Shown piece after piece: positions 8,907 to 17,923 of a stretch of DNA of 64,000 nt. Under the pieces are notes generated by a model. The model was given only the letters and a program-made list of their open reading frames with translations. It did no database searches and was not told the origin of the DNA. Source of the stretch: Rhodoferax saidenbachensis (GTDB lineage: Bacteria > Pseudomonadota > Gammaproteobacteria > Burkholderiales > Burkholderiaceae_C). Location: positions 1,364,001 through 1,428,000 of the forward strand of contig NZ_CP019239.1 of assembly GCF_001955715.1 (NCBI RefSeq). Reading direction: 5' to 3'. A program made the position numbers and the translations under genes. The number at the start of each line of letters is the position of its first letter. Within the stretch, counting starts at the first letter, position 1.

Positions 8907-9767
8907 TTATCCCTGTGCCACGGGTCGCGCGGGGTCACTGCTCCACTCACTCCAGCTTCCGGCAAACAGGGCCGTACGGCCCAAACCCGCCACTTCCATA
9001 GCCAGCAGATTCGGCACGGCACTCACGCCGCTGCCGCACTGGTGCACTACGCTGGCCGGGTCACGCTGGCCCAGCAAGGCTTCAAATTCGGCACGTAGCG
9101 TGGCCGCGGGTTTGAACAATCCATCCGCACCGATATTCGCCGTGAACGGACGGTTCAGCGCACCGGGGATATGGCCCGCCACCGGGTCGATGGGCTCTAT
9201 CTCTCCGCGGTAGCGGGGGGCGCCGCGCGCATCCAGTACCTGTTGGTCCGCGTGTCCCAGGCGGCGCACCACGGTGCCCACATCGACCAGCGTGGCCAGG
9301 GGGGCCTTCAGCGCGAATGGGGTAGCGGGGCGGGCGGCTTCGGTGGCGGCAGTGACTGCATTGCCCGCTGCCTGCCAGGCCTGCAGCCCGCCATCCAGCA
9401 CGGCCACGGCTTCATGGCCCGCCCATTTGAGCATCCACCACAAGCGGCCGGCGTAGTTCACGCCCTGGCGGTCGTACACCACCGCTTGCATGCCGTTGGC
9501 AAAACCCACGCTGCCCAGCCAGGCAGCAAAGGTCTCGCGGGAGGGCAGCGGGTGGCGCCCACCGGAGGCGGCTGTCGGGTCACCTTTGGCGCTCAGCGCC
9601 GTATCCAGGTGGGCGTACACCGCGCTGGGGATATGGGCCTCTGCATATTGGGCTGGACCTTGGGTTGCGTTCATCAGATCGAAGCTGCAGTCAAACACCA
9701 TCAGCGGCGCGCCGCTGGTTTGCAGGGCCTGGAGCTGGGCGACGGATATCAGGGTGGTGTAGGTCAT
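8907..9767 (-). CDS. 3-mercaptopyruvate sulfurtransferase-like (two rhodanese domains)
   Basis: A 286-residue tandem rhodanese protein. The start is placed at 9767 (MTYTTLISVAQLQAL) because upstream codons in frame give a basic, unconserved leader. The N-terminal inactive rhodanese domain spans about 5-130 (FDCSFDLMNATQGPAQY, HIPSAVYAHLDTALS, VVYDRQGVNYAGRLWWMLK). The C-terminal catalytic domain has DARGAPRYRGEIEPID and the active loop QCGSGVSA, whose Cys carries the persulfide. CGSGV is the mercaptopyruvate-type loop and differs from the CRKG of thiosulfate rhodaneses. This fits SseA-like enzymes, but substrate preference is an inference. It is a lone gene, convergent with the ZIP transporter. 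Confidence 0.9.
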   Translation of the reverse strand: MTYTTLISVAQLQALQTSGAPLMVFDCSFDLMNATQGPAQYAEAHIPSAVYAHLDTALSAKGDPTAASGGRHPLPSRETFAAWLGSVGFANGMQAVVYDRQGVNYAGRLWWMLKWAGHEAVAVLDGGLQAWQAAGNAVTAATEAARPATPFALKAPLATLVDVGTVVRRLGHADQQVLDARGAPRYRGEIEPIDPVAGHIPGALNRPFTANIGADGLFKPAATLRAEFEALLGQRDPASVVHQCGSGVSAVPNLLAMEVAGLGRTALFAGSWSEWSSDPARPVAQG

Positions 9768-9949
9768 GGTGTTGCGATTATCTATTTGCTTTCGAATTGT
9801 TGTTTGCGCTCGCTGGGCTGCGCGACGTATACCCAGTGGCCTCATCAGTCCGTTGCGCGGCGATCGCGCTCATTCATTTCGCAGCGTTAAACTGTGCGCA
9901 TGGAACTAGAGGATGTCTTTGCAGTTGATAGGGTGTACAGGCGCTAAAA

Positions 9950-10408
9950 ATGGCCCATGAAAACACTCCCTACAGCTACCGACAAGACGCACTGGTGCCC
10001 CACTTCCCCGACGACAAGCCCATCATCGTCTTCGATGGCATGTGCGTTCTGTGTTCAGGCTGGGTGAATTTCGTGCTCAGCCATGACACGCGAGCAAAAT
10101 TCCGTTTGCTTTCCGCTCAAAGCGAGTTGGGTCAGGCTCTTTATAGGCATTACGGCCTGAGTCAAACCGATTTCGAAACAAATATCCTGATCGAAGATGG
10201 AAAGCCTTGGTATCGGCTGGACGGATCCATTCGCATGGCACAAGGGCTGGGGTTTCCCTGGAGTTTTGGGGGAGTAGCTCGCTTCCTGCCTCAGTCCTTG
10301 AAGGACTGGCTCTACAACCTCATTGCATCCAATAGGTACAAATGGTTTGGTCGCCGGGATACCTGCTACCTTCCGGACGCCCGATTTCAGGAACGATTTC
10401 TGAGCTGA
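9950..10408 (+). CDS. DCC family (DUF393) thiol-disulfide oxidoreductase-like protein
   Basis: A 152-residue protein with the family hallmark FDGMCVLCSGWVNFVL near residue 28 (D-G-x-C-x-x-C), a thioredoxin-like CxxC. Later conserved patches are FRLLSAQSELGQALY, a Ser/Ala-rich segment, and GGVARFLPQSLKDWLYNLIA. DCC proteins are thought to be redox-active, but their partners are unknown. It ends 8 bases before the next gene and shares with it a visibly lower GC content and more A/T-ending codons than neighbours. This suggests the two arrived together. No strong ribosome site is seen before the ATG. Confidence 0.88.
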   Translation: MAHENTPYSYRQDALVPHFPDDKPIIVFDGMCVLCSGWVNFVLSHDTRAKFRLLSAQSELGQALYRHYGLSQTDFETNILIEDGKPWYRLDGSIRMAQGLGFPWSFGGVARFLPQSLKDWLYNLIASNRYKWFGRRDTCYLPDARFQERFLS

Positions 10409-10416
10409 AAACTACC

Positions 10417-12108
10417 ATGAAGGTACTTGTTCTGGGCGGATACGGAATCTTTGGCGCGCGCCTTTGCGAAATCCTTGCGGCTGATCCTAGGGTGTCACTA
10501 GTCATCGCGGGTCGATCACTCAATAAGGCGCAGAAACTTTCCAGTACGTTGCCCCAAATTGCGACAGTCCATGCAATTGCCATTGACCGGGACTCTGACC
10601 TCCATGGCCATTTCATCCATATAAAGCCTGACTTGGTCATTGATGCCAGCGGACCCTTCCAGAACTACGGTAGGGATCCCTACAGGGTTGTTCAGGCATG
10701 TTTGGACTGCCATGTGAACTATATGGACTTTGCTGACGGTTCTGAATTCGTCAATAGCATTCACCAGTTCGATCAACAAGCAAAAGCCCAGGGGGTCTAT
10801 GTTCTTTCTGGAGTCAGCAGCTTTCCTGTGCTGACAGCTGCAGTAGTTCGAAGAATCACGAAAGGTTGGCACAAAGTCATCACCATACGAGGTGGAATTG
10901 CCCCGTCCCCCTATGCGGTGGTCGGCGAGAACGTGATCCGGGCAATTGCGGCATATTCTGGCCAGAAAATCCCTCTGGTTCGGGGTGGCGTGCAAACCCA
11001 TGGCTACGCCCTGACTGAAATCCATAACTACACCATCAGCCCGCCGGGCCGACTACCCCTGCGCAGGACCCGGTTTTCTTTGGTGGACGTACCCGACCTT
11101 CATGTGTTGCCCCAGCTTTGGCCTGATGTTCACGAAGTCTGGATGGGCGCAGGTCCGGTACCTGAGGTCTTGCATCGAATGCTCAACGGACTGGCCTGGT
11201 TGGTTCGGATTGGATTGATCCCATCGCTGAGGCCGTTTTCTCTGGTGTTCTATCACGCAATCAAAATCCTGCGTTGGGGCGAACACCGCGGAGGCATGTT
11301 TGTGGAGGTCAAGGGTACCGATTCGAATGGGAAGCCGGCTACCCGGTCATGGCACATGCTGGCTGAAGGGAATGACGGGCCCTATATCCCTTGTTTTGCT
11401 CTACAGGCGCTTGTCGAGCACGCGCTCGATGGTCAACCTCCAAAGCCTGGGGCACGACCAGCGTCCGGTGAACTGGAGCTTGAGGACTATGAGCGGATCT
11501 TCACCAAGCGAACCATTTATACGGGGGAGCGGCAAGACGTTACGAACATGGAAGCGCGCTCACCTGTTGAGCGAGTACTGGGACCTGCCTGGCAGCAACT
11601 TCCGCAGTCAGTTCGCGCGGCCCACACAAACACGAGATCAACTCGGGCCCTGAGTGGCTTGGCCAGCGTTGAGCGAGGCACAGGAATTTTGGCGCGTATC
11701 ACGGCGGGCATCTTCCGATTTCCCAAGGCAAGCAAAGAAGTGCCCATTACGGTTACTTTCGACCAATCATCCAGTCGTGAGATTTGGACACGGGATTTTG
11801 GTGGTCGGAAGTTCCAGAGCACTTTAAGCTCGGGAAGCGGGCGCAATGAGCACCTGCTTGATGAACGGTTTGGACCATTCAAGTTCGGCATGGCACTGAT
11901 ACTAGAAAAAGGGAGACTTAACTTTGTTGTTCGCAACTGGAGCTTCTTCGGCTTAAGCATGCCAAGGAGTTGGGCACCGTTTGGGGATAGTTATGAATGC
12001 GAGAAAGCTGAGATGTTCCACTTCCACGTAGAGATCAGGCACCCGTTGCTAGGCTTGGTTGTGAGGTACGTGGGCTACCTTGCTCCACGTATTCCAGAAA
12101 ATAGCTAA
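10417..12108 (+). CDS. saccharopine dehydrogenase-like NAD(P)-binding protein with C-terminal DUF4166
   Basis: The start at 10417 (MKVLVLGGYGIFGARLCEIL) places the Rossmann glycine motif GGYGIFG at the very N-terminus; upstream in-frame codons lie inside the preceding gene. Residues 1-370 resemble the saccharopine dehydrogenase NADP-binding family (VIDASGPFQNYGRDPYRVVQ, NYMDFADGSEFV, GVSSFPVLTAAVVR). Residues about 410-560 form a DUF4166 domain (GTGILARITAGIFRFPKA, FDQSSSREIWTRDFGGRKF, VEIRHPLLGLVVRYVGYL). Total length is 563 residues. The reaction is unknown. Pairing with a DCC redox protein suggests an NAD(P)-dependent redox pathway, perhaps on lipids, but that is conjecture. Base composition is lower in GC than the flanks. 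Confidence 0.85.
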   Translation: MKVLVLGGYGIFGARLCEILAADPRVSLVIAGRSLNKAQKLSSTLPQIATVHAIAIDRDSDLHGHFIHIKPDLVIDASGPFQNYGRDPYRVVQACLDCHVNYMDFADGSEFVNSIHQFDQQAKAQGVYVLSGVSSFPVLTAAVVRRITKGWHKVITIRGGIAPSPYAVVGENVIRAIAAYSGQKIPLVRGGVQTHGYALTEIHNYTISPPGRLPLRRTRFSLVDVPDLHVLPQLWPDVHEVWMGAGPVPEVLHRMLNGLAWLVRIGLIPSLRPFSLVFYHAIKILRWGEHRGGMFVEVKGTDSNGKPATRSWHMLAEGNDGPYIPCFALQALVEHALDGQPPKPGARPASGELELEDYERIFTKRTIYTGERQDVTNMEARSPVERVLGPAWQQLPQSVRAAHTNTRSTRALSGLASVERGTGILARITAGIFRFPKASKEVPITVTFDQSSSREIWTRDFGGRKFQSTLSSGSGRNEHLLDERFGPFKFGMALILEKGRLNFVVRNWSFFGLSMPRSWAPFGDSYECEKAEMFHFHVEIRHPLLGLVVRYVGYLAPRIPENS

Positions 12109-12109
12109 C

Positions 12110-12151
12110 AACCTCAAACCTCAAACCTCAAACCTCAAACCTCAAACCTCA
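12110..12151 (+). repeat. six perfect tandem copies of heptamer AACCTCA
   Basis: Positions 12110-12151 hold exactly six uninterrupted copies of AACCTCA, starting one base after the stop codon of the DUF4166 gene. Pure short repeats of this kind are prone to slippage and would vary in copy number between isolates. The following 86 bases to the DMT gene show nothing recognisable. Confidence 0.95.
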
Positions 12152-12237
12152 TTCCCATTGACCTTTTGCTGACCTCTGCCAGCCCAGATTCACCAACCAG
12201 TCAATTTCGGTGACCGATTGCTCTCAGTCTGATTCAG

Positions 12238-13140
12238 TCAATGCTCTTCCGCCGGGGTATCCGGTAGCGCCCGTGAACGCAACACCGTCGCCAAAATCCC
12301 GCTCGTCACAATGACCGCAATCCCGGCCCAGCCCGTCGGCGTAATGTGGTCACCAAACAGCGCCAGACTAAAGAACACGGCAAACACGATGCCCGCGTAC
12401 TGCATGCTGGCGACGACCAGCGTGGCGCCCTGGCTGTAGGCGCGGGTCATGCACCACTGGCCCAGCGAGGCGAGGATGCCGATGGGGACCACCCAGGCAG
12501 CGTCCTGCCAGGCTACCGAACTCCAGGGGGTGAATTGGGTAAACAACATTCCGGCGGCGCCCACCACGGCGCTGCCCACTGAAAAATAGAACACCGTGCG
12601 TTCTTCGGGCTCACCGATTTTGCCCAGGGCGGTGACTTGCATGTAGGCCAGTGCGGCCGCCAAGCCGGAGAGCAGGCCCACCACGCCGGCAAACAGCTGG
12701 TTCTGGTCCATGGTGGGGCGTAGTGTCATGACCACGCCGGTAAATCCCATGAGCACGGTACCGATCAGCGCGCCCTGGGGCTGGTTTTTTCCGTAGAGCA
12801 GGGCGCCGCCTACTACAAAGGCCGCCACCCAGACGCCGCTCATGTAGTTCAGTGTCATGGCCGTGGCCAGTGGCAGGTGGGCAATGGCATAGAACCAGGA
12901 GCCCAGCGAGATGACGCCAATGAAGCTGCGCCACATATGCATCATCGGTACCGGCGTGCGCAACGTGGCGCCGCGCGCGCGCACCACGATGCCCATGAAG
13001 ATGATGCTGACGATGCCGCGGTAGAACACCAGCTCAAACGTACCAAAGCTGTTGGATGCGTACTTGATGCCCACGGCCATCAATGCGAACCAAAAAGAGG
13101 CCAATACCATCCACAGGGCTTGCATGCTTTTAACAGTCAA
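12238..13140 (-). CDS. DMT-superfamily (EamA) permease
   Basis: A 300-residue membrane protein with about ten hydrophobic segments in two EamA halves (about 1-140 and 150-290). The N-terminus MTVKSMQALWMVLASFWFAL and the patch FGTFELVFYRGIVSI followed by AIAHLPLATAMTLNYMSG are typical of drug/metabolite transporters with two inverted repeats. The second half has GLLSGLAAALAYMQVTALG and YAGIVFAVFFSLALFGDHIT. The substrate cannot be predicted from sequence. A copy of the dispersed element lies just upstream of the start. Confidence 0.9.
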   Translation of the reverse strand: MTVKSMQALWMVLASFWFALMAVGIKYASNSFGTFELVFYRGIVSIIFMGIVVRARGATLRTPVPMMHMWRSFIGVISLGSWFYAIAHLPLATAMTLNYMSGVWVAAFVVGGALLYGKNQPQGALIGTVLMGFTGVVMTLRPTMDQNQLFAGVVGLLSGLAAALAYMQVTALGKIGEPEERTVFYFSVGSAVVGAAGMLFTQFTPWSSVAWQDAAWVVPIGILASLGQWCMTRAYSQGATLVVASMQYAGIVFAVFFSLALFGDHITPTGWAGIAVIVTSGILATVLRSRALPDTPAEEH

Positions 13141-13150
13141 AAAGTGCTGT

Positions 13151-13192
13151 AGCCCGCATATAGCGTGCGCAGTCAGCTATTAAATTAGTAGT
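13151..13192 (+). repeat. 42-bp dispersed element, intergenic copy upstream of DMT gene
   Basis: AGCCC (13151-13155), 11 bases, GCGC (13167-13170), then AGTCAGCTAT and the stem region GCTATTAAATTAGTAGT (13176-13192). The stem is weak: three Watson-Crick and two wobble pairs. The copy fills most of the 54-base gap between the DMT start and the Rieske-protein stop. It therefore lies in the 5' leader of the first gene and the 3' end of the second. Confidence 0.8.
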
Positions 13193-13194
13193 GT

Positions 13195-14358
13195 TTAGAG
13201 GCTGGGTTTGGCTGCACCCAGGGTGCGGCGGTACCACTCGTGGAAGTGCTGCATGCCGTCTTCCATGGGGCTTTGGTAGGGGCCGACCTCGTTGTCGCCA
13301 CGCGCCAGCAGGGCGGCGCGACCGGCGTCCATGCGCTCGGCGATTTCATCGTCTTCCACGCAGGTTTCCATGTAGGCGGCCTGTTGGGCTTCGACAAATT
13401 CGCGTTCGAACGCGGCAATCTCTTCGGGGTAGTAGAACTCCACCATGTTCATGGTCTTGCCCACACCCATGGGGTAGAGCGTGGACACGGTCAGCACGTG
13501 GGGGTACCACTCGACCATGATGTGCGGGTAGCAGGTGAGCCAGATGGCGCCGTATTTGGGCGGCTGTCCGTTGCGGTAGTCGAGCAGGGCGTTCTGCCAG
13601 CGCTCGTAGACCGGGCTGCCGGCCTTACCCAGGCGGTTGGCCACACCCACGGTCTGCACCGAGTAGTGTTCCTTGAACTCCCAGCGCAGGTCGTCGCAGG
13701 TGACAAACTGGCCCAGGCCCGGGTGGAAGGGCCCGACGTGGTAGTCCTCCAGATAGACCTCGATAAAGGTCTTCCAGTTGTAGTTGCACTCGTGCATCTC
13801 GACCTTGTCCAGCACATAACCGTCAAAGCTCAGGTCGGCGCGCGGGCCCAAGTCGGCCATGGCGGCTGCGACGTCAAAGCCATTGGCCTCAAACAGCAGG
13901 CCGTTCCATTCCTGCAGCTTGTAGTTGTTGAGGTTCAGGCAGGGGTCTTGCGCAAAGTGGGGTGCGCCTATCAATGTGCCGCTCTGGCTGCCGTTGCCAC
14001 CCGCATGCGCGCCGCTGTAGGTCCAGCGGTGCAGGGGGCAGACGATGTTGCCGCTGGCAGCCCCTGTGGCGGTTTGGGTCAGGGAGCCGCGCCCTTGCAG
14101 CATCAGGGCCTGGCGGTGGCGGCAGACGTTGGAGATCAGTTCCACGCCGCCCGCATTGCGCACCAGCGCGCGGCCCTGCTTTTCCTGCGGCAGGGTGTAG
14201 TAGTCCCCCACGTTGGGGACGCTCAGGGTGTGCCCCACGTAGCGGGGCCCTTGCTGAAAGATACTTTGCATTTCGCGCTGGTAAAGCGCCGGGTCAAAGT
14301 AGCTTGAAACGGGGAGCTGGCTGTGGGCCTGCTGGAGTGGAAGGCTCAGGTCAGACAT
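13195..14358 (-). CDS. Rieske-type aromatic-ring-hydroxylating oxygenase, alpha-subunit-like
   Basis: A 387-residue protein. The start at 14358 (MSDLSLPLQQAHSQL) is chosen over a longer frame. The Rieske 2Fe-2S domain has CRHRQALML near residue 83 and CPLHRWTYSG near 113 (C-x-H ... C-x-x-H). The catalytic domain has NWKTFIEVYLEDYHVGPFHP near residue 205, supplying the two His and the acidic residue of the mononuclear iron site. Architecture resembles choline/carnitine-type monooxygenases and ring-hydroxylating dioxygenase large subunits. No small subunit or reductase lies alongside, so the electron donor must be encoded elsewhere. The substrate is unknown. Divergent from xseB. Confidence 0.9.
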   Translation of the reverse strand: MSDLSLPLQQAHSQLPVSSYFDPALYQREMQSIFQQGPRYVGHTLSVPNVGDYYTLPQEKQGRALVRNAGGVELISNVCRHRQALMLQGRGSLTQTATGAASGNIVCPLHRWTYSGAHAGGNGSQSGTLIGAPHFAQDPCLNLNNYKLQEWNGLLFEANGFDVAAAMADLGPRADLSFDGYVLDKVEMHECNYNWKTFIEVYLEDYHVGPFHPGLGQFVTCDDLRWEFKEHYSVQTVGVANRLGKAGSPVYERWQNALLDYRNGQPPKYGAIWLTCYPHIMVEWYPHVLTVSTLYPMGVGKTMNMVEFYYPEEIAAFEREFVEAQQAAYMETCVEDDEIAERMDAGRAALLARGDNEVGPYQSPMEDGMQHFHEWYRRTLGAAKPSL

Positions 14359-14552
14359 GGTCGACCCCACAGAATGCGTGGAAAAATAGTTTGCACAGGT
14401 GTTGCACAACTCGGTCCTGGAAAGAGACAAAACCCCTGCAGGCAGGGGAATGAATGGCAGCTACCTCGAGAGCTGCGCGAGGGGGGATTGTAAGGCCCTA
14501 AAATCCCCCTTTGCCGGTCACAGACCGGTGCAACCACTTTTTGCCCATTTCC

Positions 14553-14798
14553 ATGCCCAAGGCTCCCGCCACCTCCTCCCCCGCCGCCACAGAGACCCTG
14601 AGTTACGAAACCGCCATGGCCGAACTCGAAGCCCTGGTGGCGCGGCTGGAGTCTGGCGACATGCCGCTGGAGCAATTGCTCAGTGGTTACCAGCGCGGTG
14701 CCGAGCTGCTGCAACTGTGCCGCAGCAAACTGCAGGCCGTGGAAGACCAGATCAAGGTGCTGGACGACGGCGCCCTCAAAGCCTGGAAAGCCCAATGA
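14553..14798 (+). CDS. xseB: exodeoxyribonuclease VII small subunit
   Basis: The small subunit of ExoVII, which degrades single-stranded DNA. The 81-residue product matches family length. Its core reads [20 protein letters not shown], then [20 protein letters not shown] and VEDQIKVL, the standard XseB helical hairpin. The start at 14553 gives a short Ala/Ser/Thr-rich N-terminus; an alternative start at 14511 would add 14 unconserved residues. No clear ribosome site precedes either. The stop overlaps the ispA start (ATGA at 14795-14798), the classic xseB-ispA-dxs arrangement. Confidence 0.93.
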   Translation: MPKAPATSSPAATETLSYETAMAELEALVARLESGDMPLEQLLSGYQRGAELLQLCRSKLQAVEDQIKVLDDGALKAWKAQ

Positions 14799-15748
14799 GC
14801 GCCGTGATGTCTGCACCATCCACAACCGTTTTCGCTTTAGACACCTGGAGCCGCACCCGTCTGGCCCAGGTCGAGCAGGCGCTGGAGCGCTGGGTTACGG
14901 CCGACGCGCCCCTGGGGCTGGACCATGGCGCCCCGGCGGCGCTGGTCGAGGCCATGCGCTACGCCGTGCTCGATGGTGGCAAGCGCCTGCGCCCGCTGCT
15001 GGTGCTGGCGGCCCACGAAGCCGTGGCGGCCAATGGTCACGGCTGCCCCGCTGCGGCACTGCGGGCAGCCTGCGCGGTGGAGCTGATCCACGCTTACTCT
15101 TTGGTGCACGACGACATGCCCTGCATGGACAACGACGTGTTGCGCCGGGGCAAACCCACCGTGCATGTGCAGTTTGGCGAGGCCAGCGCCCTGCTGGCGG
15201 GCGACGCACTGCAGGCGCTGGCGTTCGAGCTTCTTACGCCGCTGGACGAGTCTGTGCCCTGTGCGGTGCAGGCACGCCTGTGCAGTTTGCTGGCCCGTGC
15301 TGCGGGCAGCGCGGGCATGGCCGGTGGTCAGGCGATTGACCTGGCCAGCGTGGGGCTGCCCCTGACCGAAAACCAACTGCGTGAGATGCACCAGCTCAAG
15401 ACCGGTGCACTGCTCCAAGGCAGCGTCGTGATGGGCGCGCAGTGTGCCAACCCCACGCCGCAGGCGCTGGCAGCGCTGGAGGCCTATGGCGCAGCGATTG
15501 GCCTGGCCTTCCAGGTGGTGGATGACATACTGGACGTGACGGCCGACTCCGCCACCTTGGGCAAGACGGCGGGCAAGGACGCCGACAACGACAAGCCGAC
15601 TTATGTGTCGCTGATGGGGCTGCAGGCCAGCCAGGCCTATGCACAAGCCTTGTTGACCCAGGCACTGGACGTGCTGGACGCCAGCGGTCTGCTCGATACC
15701 GTGGCACTGCGCGCCTTGGCCGATATGGTGGTGAACCGCGCGCATTGA
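14795..15748 (+). CDS. ispA: (2E,6E)-farnesyl diphosphate synthase
   Basis: Condenses isopentenyl diphosphate with allylic diphosphates to farnesyl diphosphate (cytoplasm, isoprenoid pathway). The 317 residues contain the first Asp-rich motif DDMPCMDND near residue 108, the preceding [17 protein letters not shown], the [14 protein letters not shown] helix, and the second Asp-rich motif VVDDILDVT near 245. [16 protein letters not shown] follows as in family members. Translation is coupled to xseB by a four-base overlap. Dxs, which supplies the precursor pathway, follows immediately. Confidence 0.97.
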   Translation: MSAVMSAPSTTVFALDTWSRTRLAQVEQALERWVTADAPLGLDHGAPAALVEAMRYAVLDGGKRLRPLLVLAAHEAVAANGHGCPAAALRAACAVELIHAYSLVHDDMPCMDNDVLRRGKPTVHVQFGEASALLAGDALQALAFELLTPLDESVPCAVQARLCSLLARAAGSAGMAGGQAIDLASVGLPLTENQLREMHQLKTGALLQGSVVMGAQCANPTPQALAALEAYGAAIGLAFQVVDDILDVTADSATLGKTAGKDADNDKPTYVSLMGLQASQAYAQALLTQALDVLDASGLLDTVALRALADMVVNRAH

Positions 15749-15784
15749 ACGCATTGCTTCAGAATTTATAAGAAATAGGCCTCT

Positions 15785-15826
15785 AGCCCTTTAAAAATAA
15801 GCGCAAGCAGCTACAAAAAATATAGC
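15785..15826 (+). repeat. 42-bp dispersed element abutting the dxs start codon
   Basis: AGCCC (15785-15789, preceded by GGCCTCT), 11 bases, GCGCAAGCAGCTAC (15801-15814) and the stem end ATAGC (15822-15826). The ATG of dxs is the very next base (15827). The stem has four pairs with one C-A mismatch. The element occupies the place where a ribosome-binding site would be, and no Shine-Dalgarno sequence is visible. Confidence 0.9.
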
Positions 15827-17713
15827 ATGTCGAACACTTCCTACCCCCTGCTGCAAACCATCAACGCCCCCGCAGACCTGCGCGCATTGCCGCGTGCCGA
15901 GCTGCGCACCCTGGCTGACGAGCTGCGTGCCTATGTGCTCGACAGTGTCTCCCAAACCGGTGGGCACCTGAGCTCCAACCTGGGGACCGTGGAGCTCACC
16001 GTGGCATTGCACTATGTGTTCAACACGCCGGATGACCGATTGGTGTGGGACGTGGGCCACCAGACCTACCCGCACAAAATTTTGACGGGTCGGCGCGACC
16101 GCATGGCCAGCCTGCGGCAGATGGGTGGCCTGTCGGGCTTTCCGCAGCGGGCCGAGAGTGAATACGACACCTTTGGCACGGCGCACTCCAGTACGTCCAT
16201 CTCTGCCGCACTGGGCATGGCACTGGCCGCCCGCATTCAGGGCAAAGACAACCATTCGGTCGCCATCATCGGCGACGGCGCACTGACCGCCGGCATGGCG
16301 TTTGAAGCGCTCAACAACGCCGGTGTGGAAGACTGCAAGCTGCTGGTCATCCTCAACGACAACGACATGAGCATCAGCCCGCCCGTGGGGGCGCTGAACC
16401 GCTACCTGGCGCAGTTGATGAGTGGCCAGTTTTATGCAGCCGCCAAAAACGTGGGCAAGACGGTGCTCAAGGGCGCACCACCGCTGTTTGAGCTGGCCAA
16501 ACGCATCGAAGAGCAGGCCAAGGGCATGGTGGTGCCGGCCACGTTGTTTGAAAAATTTGGCTTCAACTACATCGGCCCCATCGATGGGCACGATCTGGAC
16601 TCGCTGATTCCCACGCTGGAAAACATCAAGCACCTGAAGGGACCGCAGTTCCTGCACGTGGTGACCAAAAAAGGCCAGGGCTACAAACTCGCCGAGGCTG
16701 ATCCCGTGGCCTACCACGGCCCGGGCAAGTTCGACCCTTCCATCGGCTTGCAAAAGCCTGCCGCTGCGCCCAAGCAAACCTTCACCCAGGTGTTTGGCGA
16801 ATGGTTGTGCGACATGGCCGCGCAAGACGAGCGCCTGGTCGGCATCACGCCCGCCATGCGCGAAGGCTCAGGCATGGTGGAGTTTGAAAAACGTTTCCCA
16901 GAGCGTTACTTCGACGTAGGCATTGCCGAGCAACATGCTGTGACTTTTGCCGGTGGTCTGGCCACGGAAGGCCTGAAGCCGGTGGTGGCGATTTACTCCA
17001 CCTTCTTGCAGCGCGCCTATGACCAGTTGATCCACGACGTGGCCATCCAGAACCTGCCCGTGGTGTTTGCGCTGGACCGCGCCGGGCTGGTCGGTGCCGA
17101 TGGCGCCACCCACGCCGGTGCGTATGACATTCCTTTCCTGCGCTGTATTCCCAACATGTCGGTGGCCTGTCCGGCCGACGAGAACGAATGCCGCCAGTTG
17201 CTCAGCACCGCGTTTGCGCAAAACCACCCGGTAGCGGTGCGTTACCCGCGGGGCGCCGGTGCCGGTGTGGCCACGCAGGAGAGCCTGGAAGGTCTGCCAT
17301 TTGGCAAGGGCGAGATCCGCCGTCAGGGCCGTGGCATTGCCATCCTGGCCTTTGGCACGTTGTTGTACCCGGCACTGGCCGCTGCGGAGGCGATGGACGC
17401 CACCGTGGTCAACATGCGCTGGGCCAAGCCGCTCGATGTGGAGTTGCTGCTGCAGGTCGCGGCACAACACCAGGCACTGGTGACGCTGGAAGAGGGCGCC
17501 GTGATGGGCGGCGCCGGCAGTGCCGTGACCGAGGCATTGCATGCAGCAGGTGTTGCCGTGCCCGTGCTGCAATTGGGCTTGCGTGACGAGTTCATCGAGC
17601 ACGGTGACCCTGCGCGTTTGTTGTCGCTGCAGGGGTTGGATGCGTCGGGCATCCAGGCGTCCATCCAGCGCCGCTTTGGCAATCTGCGCACGCCGGTGGT
17701 GCGCGCAGCCTGA
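15827..17713 (+). CDS. dxs: 1-deoxy-D-xylulose-5-phosphate synthase
   Basis: A thiamine-diphosphate enzyme joining pyruvate and glyceraldehyde 3-phosphate, the entry step of the MEP isoprenoid pathway. The 628 residues are family length. Seen: [39 protein letters not shown], the ThDP motif [30 protein letters not shown], and the transketolase-like pyrimidine-binding part [19 protein letters not shown] with [18 protein letters not shown]. The start codon directly follows a copy of the dispersed repeat, so initiation context is unusual. It completes the xseB-ispA-dxs cluster. Confidence 0.97.
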   Translation: MSNTSYPLLQTINAPADLRALPRAELRTLADELRAYVLDSVSQTGGHLSSNLGTVELTVALHYVFNTPDDRLVWDVGHQTYPHKILTGRRDRMASLRQMGGLSGFPQRAESEYDTFGTAHSSTSISAALGMALAARIQGKDNHSVAIIGDGALTAGMAFEALNNAGVEDCKLLVILNDNDMSISPPVGALNRYLAQLMSGQFYAAAKNVGKTVLKGAPPLFELAKRIEEQAKGMVVPATLFEKFGFNYIGPIDGHDLDSLIPTLENIKHLKGPQFLHVVTKKGQGYKLAEADPVAYHGPGKFDPSIGLQKPAAAPKQTFTQVFGEWLCDMAAQDERLVGITPAMREGSGMVEFEKRFPERYFDVGIAEQHAVTFAGGLATEGLKPVVAIYSTFLQRAYDQLIHDVAIQNLPVVFALDRAGLVGADGATHAGAYDIPFLRCIPNMSVACPADENECRQLLSTAFAQNHPVAVRYPRGAGAGVATQESLEGLPFGKGEIRRQGRGIAILAFGTLLYPALAAAEAMDATVVNMRWAKPLDVELLLQVAAQHQALVTLEEGAVMGGAGSAVTEALHAAGVAVPVLQLGLRDEFIEHGDPARLLSLQGLDASGIQASIQRRFGNLRTPVVRAA

Positions 17714-17923
17714 AGGCATTCTTACAGGGGCCTGATAGGCTGCTCGACAAGCAGCCTTGCAGAATCCTGAAAGCGTTTTGTGCTGCGTGTGTTTTCAAGG
17801 GAAAACCCCCACAGTGCGAGGGGCGGCCGTTCCTACAATCCCCACTGACTCTTCGCAGTCCTCGCGGGTTGGCATAACCATATCGCGAGATGGATGGTTA
17901 CAACACATACCGGAGTACTACAT

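Noticed and set aside
12110..12151. Heptamer array considered as a CRISPR or satellite
   Set aside because: There are no spacers between units and the unit is only seven bases; it is a simple tandem repeat. No CRISPR array or cas gene was found in the window.
17738..17756. Hairpin GGCTGC / GCAGCC after dxs as a terminator
   Set aside because: The stem is followed by TTGCAG without a T-run; it may be part of the leader of the next gene.
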